From positions 30,077,950 through 30,141,949 of the forward strand of contig OU744728.1 in NCBI GenBank assembly GCA_916613615.1: a stretch of 64,000 nt of DNA. Reading direction: 5' to 3'. Of the stretch, positions 50,469-63,039 are shown one piece after another. The stretch comes from Steromphala cineraria. Taxonomy: Eukaryota; Mollusca; Gastropoda; Trochida; Trochidae. Position 1 is the first letter of the stretch, and each line of letters opens with the position of its first letter. The position numbers were made by a program, and so were the translations under genes. A model generated the notes under the pieces. That model worked only from the letters and a program-made list of their open reading frames with translations. It was not told the DNA's origin and did not search any database.

Positions 50469-52139
50469 TATCTTCAAAATGAGTGTTAAAAGAATAACAA
50501 ACATGTAGGAGGAAATCATATCGTTGTTATTGTTTAACACTCGTTTTGAATATATGCTTCTGTACACCTGAAGACCCTCATTTCATATATACCCCTTATT
50601 TCAAGTATATGTATATATATATATATATGATGAAAAAAATACTTCAGACGACACTTGCTGTAGGTATCATTATAATGATGAATACTTCAGACGACACTTG
50701 CTGTAGGTATCATTATAATGATGAATACTTCAGACGACACTTGCTGTAGGTATCATTATAATGATGACTGATATGATACCTACAGCAAGTGTCGTCTGAA
50801 GTATTTTTTTCATCATATCTACATTTACTTCACGTGAGACTTCGTTATCTTTTTACCTATATATATATATATTTTTTTTTTAAAAAGAGAGTTGGTTTCT
50901 CACGTGAAGAAAGGTTGTATATGGGTAATTCTCACGTGAATAAAGGTTGTATATGGGTAATTCTTGACAAGACCCACATAATGGTCGAAATGAATTCATC
51001 GTATTAAAGAAAATTGATCCAGTCTGAACCATCTGATGTTTACTCTTTACCCATATATATATATATATATATATATATAAACAGTTCAAATGTGTCCAAC
51101 TCTATCAATCCAAACCTCTCTCTCTGTTATTGGCCTGGCTAAACAATAAAGTACATTTTGGACTGCATAGGTATATCTAAATGGTAAAGTGCATCGGTTT
51201 TACCATCTACGTGTTGTGAAAACAACGATGAGTGATTGATCGATATACGCGATATGAACAACAGCCAAAGAATATGTTATATTTTATTGAAGATGTTATC
51301 TTATCGTGACATCTGCTATTTACTCATGTAATTATATAGACAAACTTACATAACAAACAAAACGAAAACGAGTTTTCTTCTCAAGATTCAATGATAAAGA
51401 AGATAATAAATAATATGTTAATTCAGATATATGGCACACCTATTACATTTAATATTCATTTTTTTCTTATCATCTTAAAGTAGATCTTGAATATTTAATC
51501 AGTACGTATGACGATATTTCAACACACTTAAAATAGTTCAGAATAGTTTAACTTTGACCTCTCTATGTTATACATTCATCACTTAGGTATTTGTCAAAAT
51601 TTATTGATTTATTTTTTGACTCATATATGCATGTGCATAACATGAGATGTCAGTGTGATTGATATGAGGGATGCTAATTACAACGTTCTACTTCAATAAT
51701 TACTAAGCTCAAAAACACGTAATTTACCTCTTATTTTATTAATATATTCTAAAGAATAATGGTATAGACGGAATAATTGATTTGGAATAAGCGTCCGTAT
51801 CCCGTAACCAGTTCATAAACTTACGTTGCCAGGATAATCACTTGCTGCAGTTTCATTAGTTTCTTGAAGTCATTTTTTTAAACATGTTTTATGGACAGAC
51901 AAATAAACATGACAATATTGCAAAATCTATACAGTTTTAATTTTAGATTTTACGTATAAAGTTGCCTTATCTTTTGAGATTTTGATAACAAGATGGACAT
52001 GTTTTGTCATGTTATGTTATCTCATATCATACTTTGGACTGGAAATTAATGCTAGAAAGTTATGATGAAAGTTTCCATTGATATTCTTATCAATCAGTGT
52101 TTTCCCCAAAAAGCTATAAACTTCTCAAATTAAAAGTAC
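50469..52139. other. Intergenic region with small repeats
   Basis: Contains the palindromic repeat at 50608-50820, a direct pair of ttgtatatgggtaattct copies near 50913 and 50947 each preceded by cacgtgaa, and AT runs near 50860 and 51052-51078. The rest is AT-rich with nothing to annotate. Confidence 0.45.
50608..50820. repeat. 43-bp triplet repeat ending in an inverted copy
   Basis: A 43-bp unit, aatacttcagacgacacttg and following bases, occurs three times from 50638 (50638, 50681, 50724). It is then met by one inverted copy (50771-50810) so that the whole can fold. AT-dinucleotide runs flank the left end. Confidence 0.85.
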
Positions 52140-53640
52140 ATGGTATTCATTTTCAAAAAATACTTATTTTTAGATAAAGATAGAGGACAGAATCTTTCTT
52201 CATATGGTGTGGCTTGATGTCTTCCTGTGTTGACAGCTATTCTAAAGTTACTGCATCTGAAGCGTGATAAAATCCTCTTTAAGTGAGATGGTAGTGCCGA
52301 GTCAAGATAATATTCAACAGTCAGTAGGGATTTAAAATGTTTATATGAATAAGAATCAGATAGGTTACATTAACAATCCAGGTTTGTTGCAGGTTATCAA
52401 ATAGTCTCTGTTTAAACATAGAAATGAAAATCTTTATCTCCAACATCCATGGAATGGTAATCCATGCAAAACTGAATCCAAATTTGAATAAAATGTGTTT
52501 ATATGAGTGGCCCAAGAGGTGCGTCCAACATCATCAAGATCATGTAGCACTGGTGGGGTAGTCTCTCTGGGCCCATTTGTGTCAGCTGACACCAGCACTT
52601 GACAGCTCTTGTCATCTGAGTTCTGCCACATTCTCCAAAAACCATTGCATTACATGTATTCCTTGAAATTTTAAGGAAAGCTTTACATATTTTCACATGA
52701 ACATTTTCAATCATTTTACTGTGTTTAATTCCCAAAGATGTCTGATCAATAGTATGATATAGGAGTAACAATAATGTCAAATACCTTGAATAAATATTTG
52801 CAGTGGATATCACCAAGTGTTCTCTTTTATCTGTTTATAGCCGTTATAGCTCTACCACTCTGCGAAGCTAGACAAACTAGAGTTTTGGTGTAAACATAAC
52901 TCCTACATACATGTAGGAGGATAAAACATCAATATTTTCACCACTTTTCATAATTCTTAGAGGTCCACCATTTCCCAGTACCATTATTTTTGTTTTCTGT
53001 TTCTGAGCAAAGTAAATTTAGCTAAACAGCTGAAAAAGCAACAAAAGACATATCATCTGCAAACAATATGGCAAATACATTTTTAAAATCTTGTGAGATA
53101 AAGACTCCTTTGGAAAGAAGGCCTTTGATCTTTACAGTAACAACGCTAGAATCGTCGTTTAACAAATCTAGTTGAAACCATTGCAGAAGTGTTCCACGGG
53201 AGTGTGAGCCAACTATTAACCCGATAGCCTCTGATCGGGCTACGCCCTCGCGAGGTTATTTTCCATAACCCCTCGGTACCGGGTTATTATTTATTACTTA
53301 CGCTTCAGGTTCAAAACAATACAGTCGTGTCTTTGGCGTTCTTATTGCCATGGAAGTGATATATTTGATATTTTATCACTAAAAAGGAGGTTTTACTTAA
53401 AATCATTATAAAAACGTGATAAACCAACTATTCAAAATTCTCTTTAAAGTGAAATCAGTAGCCCTAAGTCAGATATGAAAATTGGTATGAACAAAACAGT
53501 GTTCTTTTTAGTTGCAAACAAAATAACATGAATCATGAACTTTTTTCGGAACACATTAGTGAATAGATATTATGAGATATTTGAATGCTTGATTCAAATC
53601 AAGAAACAAATCTATAATTATGCTTCTTCCAGTTGCCTGA
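52140..53640 (-). pseudogene. Decayed CR1-like LINE reverse transcriptase
   Basis: Fragments of one LINE are readable in several minus-strand frames: IDLFLDLNQAF near 53600, FADDMSFV (catalytic Y/FXDD box) near 53050, KTKIMVLGNGGPLR near 52980, GIKHSKMIENVHVKICKAFL near 52700, VFGECGR near 52640 and FRIAVNTGRHQATPYEERFC near 52220. The order is correct for a reverse transcriptase through its C-terminal end. Many stops and frameshifts show it is dead. Confidence 0.8.
53216..53288. repeat. GC-rich foldback repeat
   Basis: TAACCCGATAGCC at one end pairs imperfectly with the CCGGGTTA end, and GAGGTTAT-TTTCC-ATAACCCCTC forms an inner hairpin. It stands out in GC content from the surrounding AT-rich DNA. 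Probably a dispersed hairpin repeat. Confidence 0.55.
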
Positions 53641-54989
53641 AATTAATAGAAAATTCATTGTCGAAATACTGAAGAGTTTTTTTAAATTACTTGTCACAGC
53701 GGTTAACGCAATTTTCAGGGTTTTCATACAGATGTCACTAGACTTAAGACGACCAAACTAAACAACCATCGGCACATATTATTTTAGTTAGTTTGTTTGA
53801 AACGCATATACTTAAAAAAAATTATCTAAATTTAAAGTTCACCTAACATATTGGCACATATTACTTTGAAGAGAAATAATGCTTTACTACAAAACTTAGC
53901 AACAATCCAGCCTCACCCCTTAATTCTGAGAAAATAAGTCATCCATAGGACCTGCACCAGAGAACGACAGTGATCGAATCAAGCATTCTTTTCGTTGAAT
54001 AATTATTACTATATGCCTGCAAAGAATCTTTATCACAAAGTGTGTTTTTCTTTTACAATCAAAAGGGGTGTTTTTGTCATTTAAACTCAAAAACGTGAAA
54101 TCTCCTTAACGTCAACGTCCACCCATGGTTTGAAGTACACAAGTGAAATATGTACATCACTAGCTGACGCGCCTACTATATATATAATAGACAGGTTGAC
54201 GAGCTCTTTTTTATGTAAGTAATATCTTATCTATAAATGTTTGTATTCGTATTTTGACATATTAACGTGTCCTTTTTTCAAAAAAATGTGATGAAGACAT
54301 TCAAGATCTTTTAATGAGTTTATTGTTTACACAGGATATGTGTAAATGAGATGGTAAAGGTCCATGATAGATAGTTCACCAAATGACGGGAGATGATGTA
54401 TATACCCAATCAATCTACATGTACGCTTGAACTCAAAATACCTCGTAATGAGAAATAAAATAGTGCCATTAATGTTCTATGTAGCGACTTGGCGACTAGG
54501 CGGGTAATCGATAACTAGACTTGACAATCGCGAGCTGGTAAGTCATGATCCTGTTTACTGATATGAACTAAAAATACAATATAGTTAATGTATATACTAT
54601 CGTTCTTTGTTTAAAAGTTCGTTTTCATTGTATTTTACGCCTACGTCTCTTCAAATCTTATTTCATGGTTATCAAAGTAAAAACAAAACAAAAAAACATG
54701 TTCAATGATTTTGCTTAATATGTTTTAATTTTTGAGGATATTCGGCATTCTTTTGATATTATCAAAACGCTGAGTAACTTGCGATCGGAAAGGCTTAAAT
54801 ACTAAAAGTAAAAATTTTATGACGTGAAGGTAATTATCAAGCGAATTTGGTGATTGGATAGACATAAAGTCAGAAATGAATACCATAAGAATGTTCTATA
54901 TTACTTATTTGTTTGTATTGAAGACTTATGATTATTCACCAATGATATTATTCATGTCAGCAAGATTTATCCCAAATCATTGTTACTTA
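53641..54989. other. Intergenic; possible distant first exon of gene G
   Basis: AT-rich with no supported coding frame. A good donor (gctg|gtaagt) at 54539 with TATATA near 54399 could belong to an untranslated first exon of gene G, which would make its first intron about 3 kb and place the mariner inside it. This is only a suggestion. Confidence 0.25.
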
Positions 54990-56285
54990 CGAGGGGCGTT
55001 CGATAAGTGTTGCAAATTCAATATAAAACCAACTAGCGTAGTCAATTTTTTACTTTTATTTTTCAATATAGTTACCCTTCACCTCAATACACTTATTCCA
55101 TTTGTCTTTAAGACTTTTGATGCCGCTTTTGTAGAAGTCTTCCGTTTGCCCCCCTAACCACGCCTCTGTGGCAGCCTTGACGCCTTCGTCATCCCGGAAG
55201 TGCCTTCCACGTAGGGCGGATTTCAGGTTTCTGAACAGGAAGTAGTCACTGGGGGCTAGGTCTGGGCTGTAGGGTGGGTGGTTAAGCTGTTCGAATCCAC
55301 AATCACTTATAGCGGCCTGTGCAACTCTTGATTTGTGGACTGGAGCGTTGTCATGCAAAATCAGAACACCACGTGTCAACATTCCAAGGCGTTTCTGTCG
55401 AATTGTCTTTCGCAATTCTTGCATTAGGTTGGCATAATATTGACAATTCATTGTAGTTTTGGTTGGCAAGTAATCAATTAATAATATGCCTTTTGCATCC
55501 CAAAAGATTGTCGCCATAACCTTGCCAGCTGATGGTTGAGTGCGAAACTTCAGGGGGAGGCGGTGAACTCGGGTGCTTCCATTGCTTGGATTCCAGTTTA
55601 GTTTCCGGGTCCCAGTGGTGGATCCAGGTTTTGTCACCTGTCACCAGACGAGACAAAATCCTGGCTTCATCCGCATTAAACCGACCCAGGAGCTCCATGC
55701 AACTTTCGGTTCTTTTCTGGCGATTTGTGCTGTGAGGTTTCTGAGTACCCATCTTGCAGATACCTTGGACATACCAAGATGGTCATGAATTATTTTTTCA
55801 ACACTTCCAACTGATATCTGGAATTCCAAAGACAGTTCAGAAACTTTAACACGGCGGTCAGCTAAAATTCGTCTTTCGATAGCGGCAATAACTTCCGGTC
55901 GGGTGAATTCAGATGGCCTGCCTGACCGTGGGTCATCGTCTAAGGACTCCCTGCCCCGCTTGAACTGAAGAGACCAGCGACAAACTATTGAAAAGTTAGG
56001 AGCATCCTTACCCATCACATTACACATACGATTATGTATTTCTGTAGCTTTGCATCCCTCTTTAGTAAGGAACTTGATCACAGCGCGTTGTTCATGTTTG
56101 AGACAATCCATGATTATTGAGACCCCTAGGTCAGCGCAGCTATTATATCTAAATAATTGTTATGTCTAGAAATTGTTTTGACATGTGTCAATGTTATGTT
56201 TTGACTATACTAACACCTGCTATAAGCTGACACTGTTTATGTAAACACCAATGCCCCGCTTGCAACACTTATTGAACGCCCCTCG
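54990..56285 (-). mobile_element. Mariner element (DD34D), transposase broken
   Basis: TIRs CGAGGGGCGTTC(G/A)ATAAG, flanked by TA at 54988-54989 and 56286-56287, enclose 1296 bp, a normal mariner length. The transposase is on the minus strand in three frames: N-terminal helix-turn-helix part at 56111-55750, middle with VTGDKTWIHHWDPE at about 55660-55600, and C-terminal part with LHDNAPVHKS and YSPDLAPSDYFLF to 55056. The second and third aspartates are 34 residues apart (DD34D). Two frameshifts, near 55750 and 55600, inactivate it. The sequence resembles the group that includes the mariner part of SETMAR. Confidence 0.85.
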
Positions 56286-56287
56286 TA

Positions 56288-56900
56288 TTTATTATCCCCC
56301 GCCACCAGGTGGAAGGGGGATAAAGGTTTGGGCTCCGTCCATCCGTTCGTCTGTACATGTCCTTCCGAGTTAAAGGGAACAGATTTTCTCAAAAACTATT
56401 TAAGATAGGAAAAACCAAACATGATGTGTGTATTCAGGGAATCAATACCTTTATGGAGATTGAAAATCAGAACTGTGCAATTATTTTTCAACAGAGCTTT
56501 TGTCCTTGTTCCATGTTTTGGACTCTGTTGGATCAAGGGGGACAATTTATCTCAGAAACTATTCAAGATAGCATAACTACATTTGCTGTGTGTCTTCAGG
56601 GTATCAAAATCTTGATGGAGTTATAAAAATCTGAAACGTGCAATTATTTCTACGAAGTTATCGCTCCTGTTCCGTGGTTTTGACTCTGTTCGAAGGTGTC
56701 ATCAAAGGGGACACTTTTTCTCAGAAACTATTTAAGATAGAATCACAAAATTTACTGTTTGTCTTCAGGGTACCAATACCTTGACGAGGTTCCAAAATCA
56801 GAACAGCGCAATTATATTTTACAGAGTTATTGCCCTGCTCCGTGTTTTGGGACTTGACATTTCTGCAATTACATATTACAGAGTCATGACCCATGTAGGA
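56288..56900. repeat. Degenerate tandem repeat of about 165 bp
   Basis: A unit containing ctcagaaactatttaagata, then a run like cttcagggtaccaatacctt and gttattgccctgctccgtgt, recurs with its start near 56386, 56550 and 56720. It begins beside an inverted CCCCGCCACCAGGTGGAAGG. The mariner at 54990 inserted at its left edge. Confidence 0.65.
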
Positions 56901-57501
56901 AAATGGTGGGAGCAATCAATACATTGGCAATCAAAACTAGAAGAATACGACACACTGTGGCTTAAATTAACCATATCAGTGTGATTTTCCTCATATTTTC
57001 TCTATATTATGGTTAAATGTTCATATCATTTAATCTCGATGCAAGGTTTGTGAGGTGAAGTGAAATGTCGTCCATACATCACATCGAAGATGATGAATGA
57101 CTGTTCAACACGCCTTGAAGCTTATCATAAAGAATTCAAAATGACACCTGATAAATGAGTCACTGTCATAATTGTTCATGAAACACGGTTGATATCTCAA
57201 TTTTTCAAAAACACAAATGTGATTATGATGCATCATTTCACAAATAAGTACCATAACGAGCTTGCTTGCTATAATACATAAAATTAATGACATTAAGTTA
57301 ATAACAGAGCAAGACAAACGTTCAGAAATTGATTTGCCTTACCTGATGACCTTCACCTTGATCATCATTTTATTTACTTGACAATGTAATCTTATTGTGT
57401 GAAAGATATTTCGCAGATGGCTTCTTCAAAGGTTCAATGAATACTATGAAAACATATCACTATTTTGATTTCCTGAAAATATTGAATGTTACAGATAAGA
57501 G

Positions 57502-60500
57502 ATGGCCCGCCTCCTTCTCTCCGTCGCCGTGTGTGTCAGTCTAGTAGCCCCAACAGCCCGTGAGTCGCACATTGATAAACCCTTTGTATTGCACAGGAGT
57601 GTCGAAGTCCATAAGCGAATGAAAACGTCTATAAGAATCCATACTATTACTGTACCAATGGCAACTTGGTCAAATTTTCATTCTATTAAGTTGCCTGAAC
57701 ATTATTACGTTCGATTTGATATCAGTTAATATGATAAAAAAATTTCATTGAATAACTATCAGCATTAATACAACACACTACATATTCAAATCCGTAAAAC
57801 CGGAATATTTTCAATTGCAGCACGCCCTTCGCTGTTACATACAAGCTATGCATTTCGGCTACTTGGGTTAAAAGACCCAGTGCAAGCCTCAGCAAAAGTA
57901 ACGTCATCTACGCCTGCAGTGACAACTGCATCAGGACCTACTACAAGAGGACCAGGAACTGTCAATAGAAGTTCCAGCGTCACAGAAGGTACACGTGCAT
58001 CAGTTAATCCTGGAGTAGAACAAAATGCAGTTTTGAACAATCAAGGAAAGAGTGGCATGGTTGGATCCCGTTCTAAAGGTTTGCGCACGAGTGAACCTTC
58101 TTCTTCGAAAGAGTTGGACATGAATGGGCAAGCTAACCCTGCCGACCTTGGTATGATTGCTTCAACCAAACACGCAGAAGGCAAAACTAATCCCGCAAAT
58201 TTGAAAACCTTAGGATCAACCAACCCTTCAGATATTGGAATCATTGGTTCAACAAATCCTGTAGATGTTGGAATCTTGGGTTCAACCAAACCTTCAGATG
58301 TTGGAATCATTGGGTCAACCAATTCCGCAGATGTTGGAATCATTGGTCCAACCAGTCCTGCAGATGTTGGAATCATTGGTTCAAACAATCCTACAGAAAA
58401 CAACTTGGTTGGGTCAGGACCTGACATCACTGCATTTATGGACAGTAGCAACAGAGCAAATGATTTGGCACCCTATAGTAAGTCGTCACAAATCTATGAA
58501 GGAATGATAACAGAGGCTTCTCTTGGTTCAATCGCCAAACAGGGTTTGAAACCAGGAGGTAAAACTGGTCCTAATAGATCTACATACCCTGATATTCCCT
58601 CTGGACAATATGCAGAATTTGGAACTGGAACAGGGTACGGTGCACAATCTCAAGGACATATGGAATTGATTCTTCCTGAAAACTTCCAAGTCGGTCCCGG
58701 GGGAATGATAACAGAGGCTTCTCCTGGGTCAAGCTCAAAACAAAGTTTAAACCCAGGAGGTAAAACTGGAACATACCCTGATATTCCCTCTGGACAATAT
58801 GCAGAAATTGGGGCTGGAACAGGGTACGGTACACAATCTCAAGGGCATATGGAAATGATTCTTCCTGAAAACTTCCAGGTTGGTCCCGGGGGAATGATAA
58901 CAGAGGCTTCTCTTGGTTCAACCTCCAAACAGGGTTTGAAACCAGGAGGTAAAACTGGTCCTAATAGATCTACTAAAACTGGAACATACCCTGATATTCC
59001 CTCTGGACAATATGCAGAATTTGGGGTTGGAACAGGGTACGGTGGACAATCTCAAGGACATATGGAAATGATTCTTCCTGAAAACTTCCAGGTGGGTCCC
59101 GGGGGAATGATAACAGAGGCTTCTCTTGGTTCAAGCGCCAAACAGGGTTTGAAACCAGGAGGTAAAACTGGTCCTAATGGATCTGGTAAAACTGGAACAT
59201 ACCCTGATATTCCCTCTGGACAATATGCAGAAATTGGGGCTGGAACAGGGTACGGTGGACAAACTCAAGGGCAAATGGAAATGATTCTTCCTGAAAACGT
59301 CCAGGCTGGTCCTGGGGGAATGATAACAGAGGCTTCTCTTGGTTCAAGCGCCAAACAGGGTTTGAAACCAGGAGGTAAAACTGGTCCTTATAGATCTGGT
59401 AAACCTGGAAAATACCCTGATATTCCCTCTGGACAATATACAGAATTTGGGGCTGGAAAAGGGTACGGTGCACAATCTCAAGGGCATATGGAAATGATTC
59501 TTCCTGAAAACTTCCAGGTGGGTCCCGGGGGAATGATAACAGAGGCTTCTCTTGGTTCAAGCGCCAAACAGGGTTTGAAACCAGGAGGTAAAACTGGTCC
59601 TAATGGATCTGGTAAAACTGGAACATACCCTGATATTCCCTCTGGACAATATGCAGAAATTGGGGCTGGAACAGGGTACGGTGGACAAACTCAAGGACAT
59701 ATGGAAATGATTCTTCCTGAAAACGTCCAGGCTGGTCCTGGGGGAATGGTAACAGAGGCTTCTCTTGGTTCAAGCGCCAAACAGGGTTTGAAACCAGGAG
59801 GTAAAGCTGGTCCTAATAGATCTACTAAAACTGGAACATACCCTGATATTCCCTCTGGACAATATGCAGAATTTGGGACTGGAAAAGGGTACGGTGCACA
59901 ATCTCAAGGGCATATGGAAATGATTCTTCCTGAAAACGTTCAAGTTGGTCCTGGGGGAAAGATGACAGAGGCTTCTCTTAGGTCAAGCTCAAAACAGGGT
60001 TTGAAACCAGGAGGTAAAACTGGTCCTTATGGATCTGGTAAAACTGGAACATACCCTGATATTCCCTCTGGACAATATGCAGACATTGGGGCTGGAAAAG
60101 GGTACGGTGCACAATCTCAAGGACATATGGAAATGATTCTTCCTGAAAACTTCCAGGTTGGTCCCGGGGGAATGATAACAGAGGCTTCTCTTGGTTCAAG
60201 TGCCAAACAAGGTTTGAAACCAGGAGGTAAAACTGGTCCTAATAGATCTACTAAAACTGGAACATACCCTGATATTCCCTCTGGACAATATGCAGAATTT
60301 GGAACTGGAACAGGGTACGGTGCCCAATCTCAAGGGCAAATGGAAATGATTCTTCCTGAAAACGTTCAAGTTGGTCCTGGGGGAATGATGACAGAGGCTT
60401 CTCTTAGGTCAAGCTCAAAACAGGGTTTGAAAGGAGGTAAAACTGGTCCTAATGGATCTGGAAAAACTGGAACATACCCTGATATTCCCTCTGGACAATA

Positions 60501-63039
60501 TGCAGAAATTGGGGCCGGAAAAGGGTACGGTGCACAATCTCAAGGGCATATGGAAATGATTCTTCCTGAAAACTTCCAGGTTGGTCCCGGGGGAATGATA
60601 ACAGAGGCGTCCCTTGGTTTAAGCGCCAAACAGGGTTTGAAACCAGGAGGTAAAACTGGTCCTAATAGATCTACTAAAACTGGAACATACCCTGATATTC
60701 CCTCTGGACAATATGCAGAATTTGGGGCTGGAACAGGGTACGGTGGACAATCTCAAGGACATATGGAAATGATTCTTCCTGAAAACTTCCAGGTTGGTCC
60801 CGGGGGAATGATAACAGAGGCTTCTCTTGGTTCAAGCGCCAAACAGGGTTTGAAACCAGGAGGTAAAACTGGTCCTAATAGATCTACTAAAACTGGAACA
60901 TACCCTGATATTCCCTCTGGACAATATGCAGAATTTGGGGCTGGAACAGGGTACGGTGCCCAATCTCAAGGACATATGGAAATGATTCTTCCTGAAAACT
61001 TCCAGGTTGGTCCCGGGGGAATGATAACAGAGGCTTCTCTTGGTTCAACCTCCAAACAGGGTTTGAAACCAGGAGGTAAAACTGGTCCTAATAGATCTAC
61101 TAAAACTGGAACATACCCTGATATTCCCTCTGGACAATATGCAGAATTTGGGGTTGGAACAGGGTACGGTGGACAATCTCAAGGACATATGGAAATGATT
61201 CTTCCTGAAAACTTCCAGGTTGGTCCCGGGGGAATGATAACAGAGGCTTCTCTTGGTTCAAGCGCCAAACAGGGTTTGAAACCAGGAGGTAAAACTGGTC
61301 CTAATAGATCTACTAAAACTGGAACATACCCTGATATTCCCTCTGGACAATATGCAGATTTTGGGGCTGGAACAGGGTACGGTGGACAATCTCAAGGACA
61401 TATGGAAATGATTCTTCCTGAAAACTTCCAGGTTGGTCCCGGGGGAATGATAACAGAGGCTTCTCTTGGTTCAAGCGCCAAACAGGGTTTGAAACCAGGA
61501 GGTAAAACTGGTCCTAATAGATCTACTAAAACAGGAACATACCCTGATATTCCCTCTGGACAATATGCAGAAATTGGGGCTGGGACAGGGTACGGTGCCC
61601 AATCTCAAGGGCAAATGGAAATGATTATTCCTGAAAACGTCCAGGCTGGTCATGGGGGAATGATAACAGAGGCTTCTCTTGGTTCAAGCGCCAAACAGGG
61701 TTTGAAACCAGGAGGTAAAAGTGGTCCTTATAGATCTGGTAAACCTGGAAAATACCCTGATATTCCCTCTGGACAATATGCAGAAATTGGGGCTGGAACA
61801 GGGTACGGTGCTCAATCTCAAGGGCATATGGAAATGATTCTTCCTGAAAACTTCCAGGTGGGTCCCGGGGGAATGATAACAGAGGCTTCTCTTGGTTCAA
61901 CCTCCAAACAAGGATTGAAAACAGGTGGTAAAAGTAATCCTAATAGATATACTAAAATTGGAACATACCCTGATATTCCCTCTGGACAATATGCAGAATT
62001 TGGGACTGGAAAAGGGTACGGTGCCCAATCTCAAGGGCATATGGAAATGATCCTTCCTGAAAACGTTCAAGTTGGTCCTGGGGGAATGATGACAGAGGCT
62101 TCTCTTAGGTCAAGCTCAAAACAGGGTTTGAAACCAGGAGGTAAAACTGGTCCTAATGGATCTGGTAAAACTGGAACATACCCTGATATTCCCTCTGGAC
62201 AATATGCAGACATTGGGGCTGGAACAGGGTACGGTGCACAATCTCAAGGACATATGGAAATGATTCTTCCTGAAAACTTCCAAGTTGGTCCCGGGGGAAT
62301 GATAACAGAGGCTTCTCTTGGTTCAAGCGCCAAACAGGGTTTGACACCAGGAGGTAAAACTGGTCCTTATAGATCTGGTAAACCTGGAACATATCCTGAT
62401 ATTCCTTCGGGACAATATGCAGAAATTGGGGCTGGAACAGGGTACGGTGCACAATCTCAAGGGCATATGGAAATGATTCTTCCTGAAAACTTCCAGGTTG
62501 GTCGCGGGGGAATGATAACAGAGGCTTCGCTTGGGTCAAGCGCCAAACAAGGTTTGAAACCAGGAGGTAAAACTGGTCCTACTGGATCCACTAAAGCAGG
62601 CAAATTTTCCCATATTATATCTGGAAAATATTCAAATCTTGAAACGGGATATTCTTCAACAAAGTCGGGATCCAAACACGGACCAGGAAATGGTATGATG
62701 TATGTAGGATCTTCCGGTTCTAATGAGGGAGTCGGAACACAAGCTGGACAGTATCAAGATGCAGGTCAAGGTATGATGTTCATTGGAGGTGCGAATGGTA
62801 GACAAAGTAGTGGAACAAGATCCGGCTCCCAACAAGGAATAGGAAATGGTATGTTCGTTGGAACATCAAGCGGTGTCACGACACCAGGACAGTTCAGACC
62901 GGGGATGGTACTCCAACCAAGCCAGGCTCTACCTCAGGGGGGAGTTGTTACCTTTGTGGAGGGAGGAGATGTCACAATCAGGTCACAGGGCCAGGAACAA
63001 ACGTATGAGATCGCTGACCTCATGCCTAATCATCAATAA
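57502..63039 (+). CDS. Gene G: giant secreted Gly-rich 71-residue repeat protein
   Basis: Exons 57502-57559 and 57821-63039 join in phase 1 (gtgagt; caattgcag) to give 1758 residues. ATG lies seven bases after the acceptor. The signal peptide is MARLLLSVAVCVSLVAPTA. Then come an S/T-rich segment, about seven short DVGIIGST-type repeats (residues of about 127-213), and 19 copies of a 71-residue unit (YPDIPSGQY, GYGAQSQGHMEM, LPENFQVGPGGM, TEASLGSSAKQGLKPGGKTG) over residues of about 243-1627. The tail has three GNGMMYVG-like repeats and ends GGVVTFVEGGDVTIRSQG. That end recalls the GGVV..ADGSDATVQ module of gene F. The unit is rich in Gly and basic; most copies carry an N-x-S site. Stop at 63037. 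Possibly a fibrous or gel-forming matrix protein (inference). Confidence 0.9.
58495..62640 (+). repeat. 213-bp coding tandem repeat of gene G
   Basis: Nineteen copies of a 213-base unit in frame, very similar to one another (for example catatggaaatgattcttcc in most copies). One copy near 60430 has lost a codon (KQGLKGGKTG). The last, degenerate copy starts near 62600. The high similarity suggests recent expansion or gene conversion. Confidence 0.95.

Noticed and set aside
58041..62675. Many open frames of 60-136 codons opposite gene G
   Set aside because: They recur with the 213-base repeat and are shadows of the sense frame.
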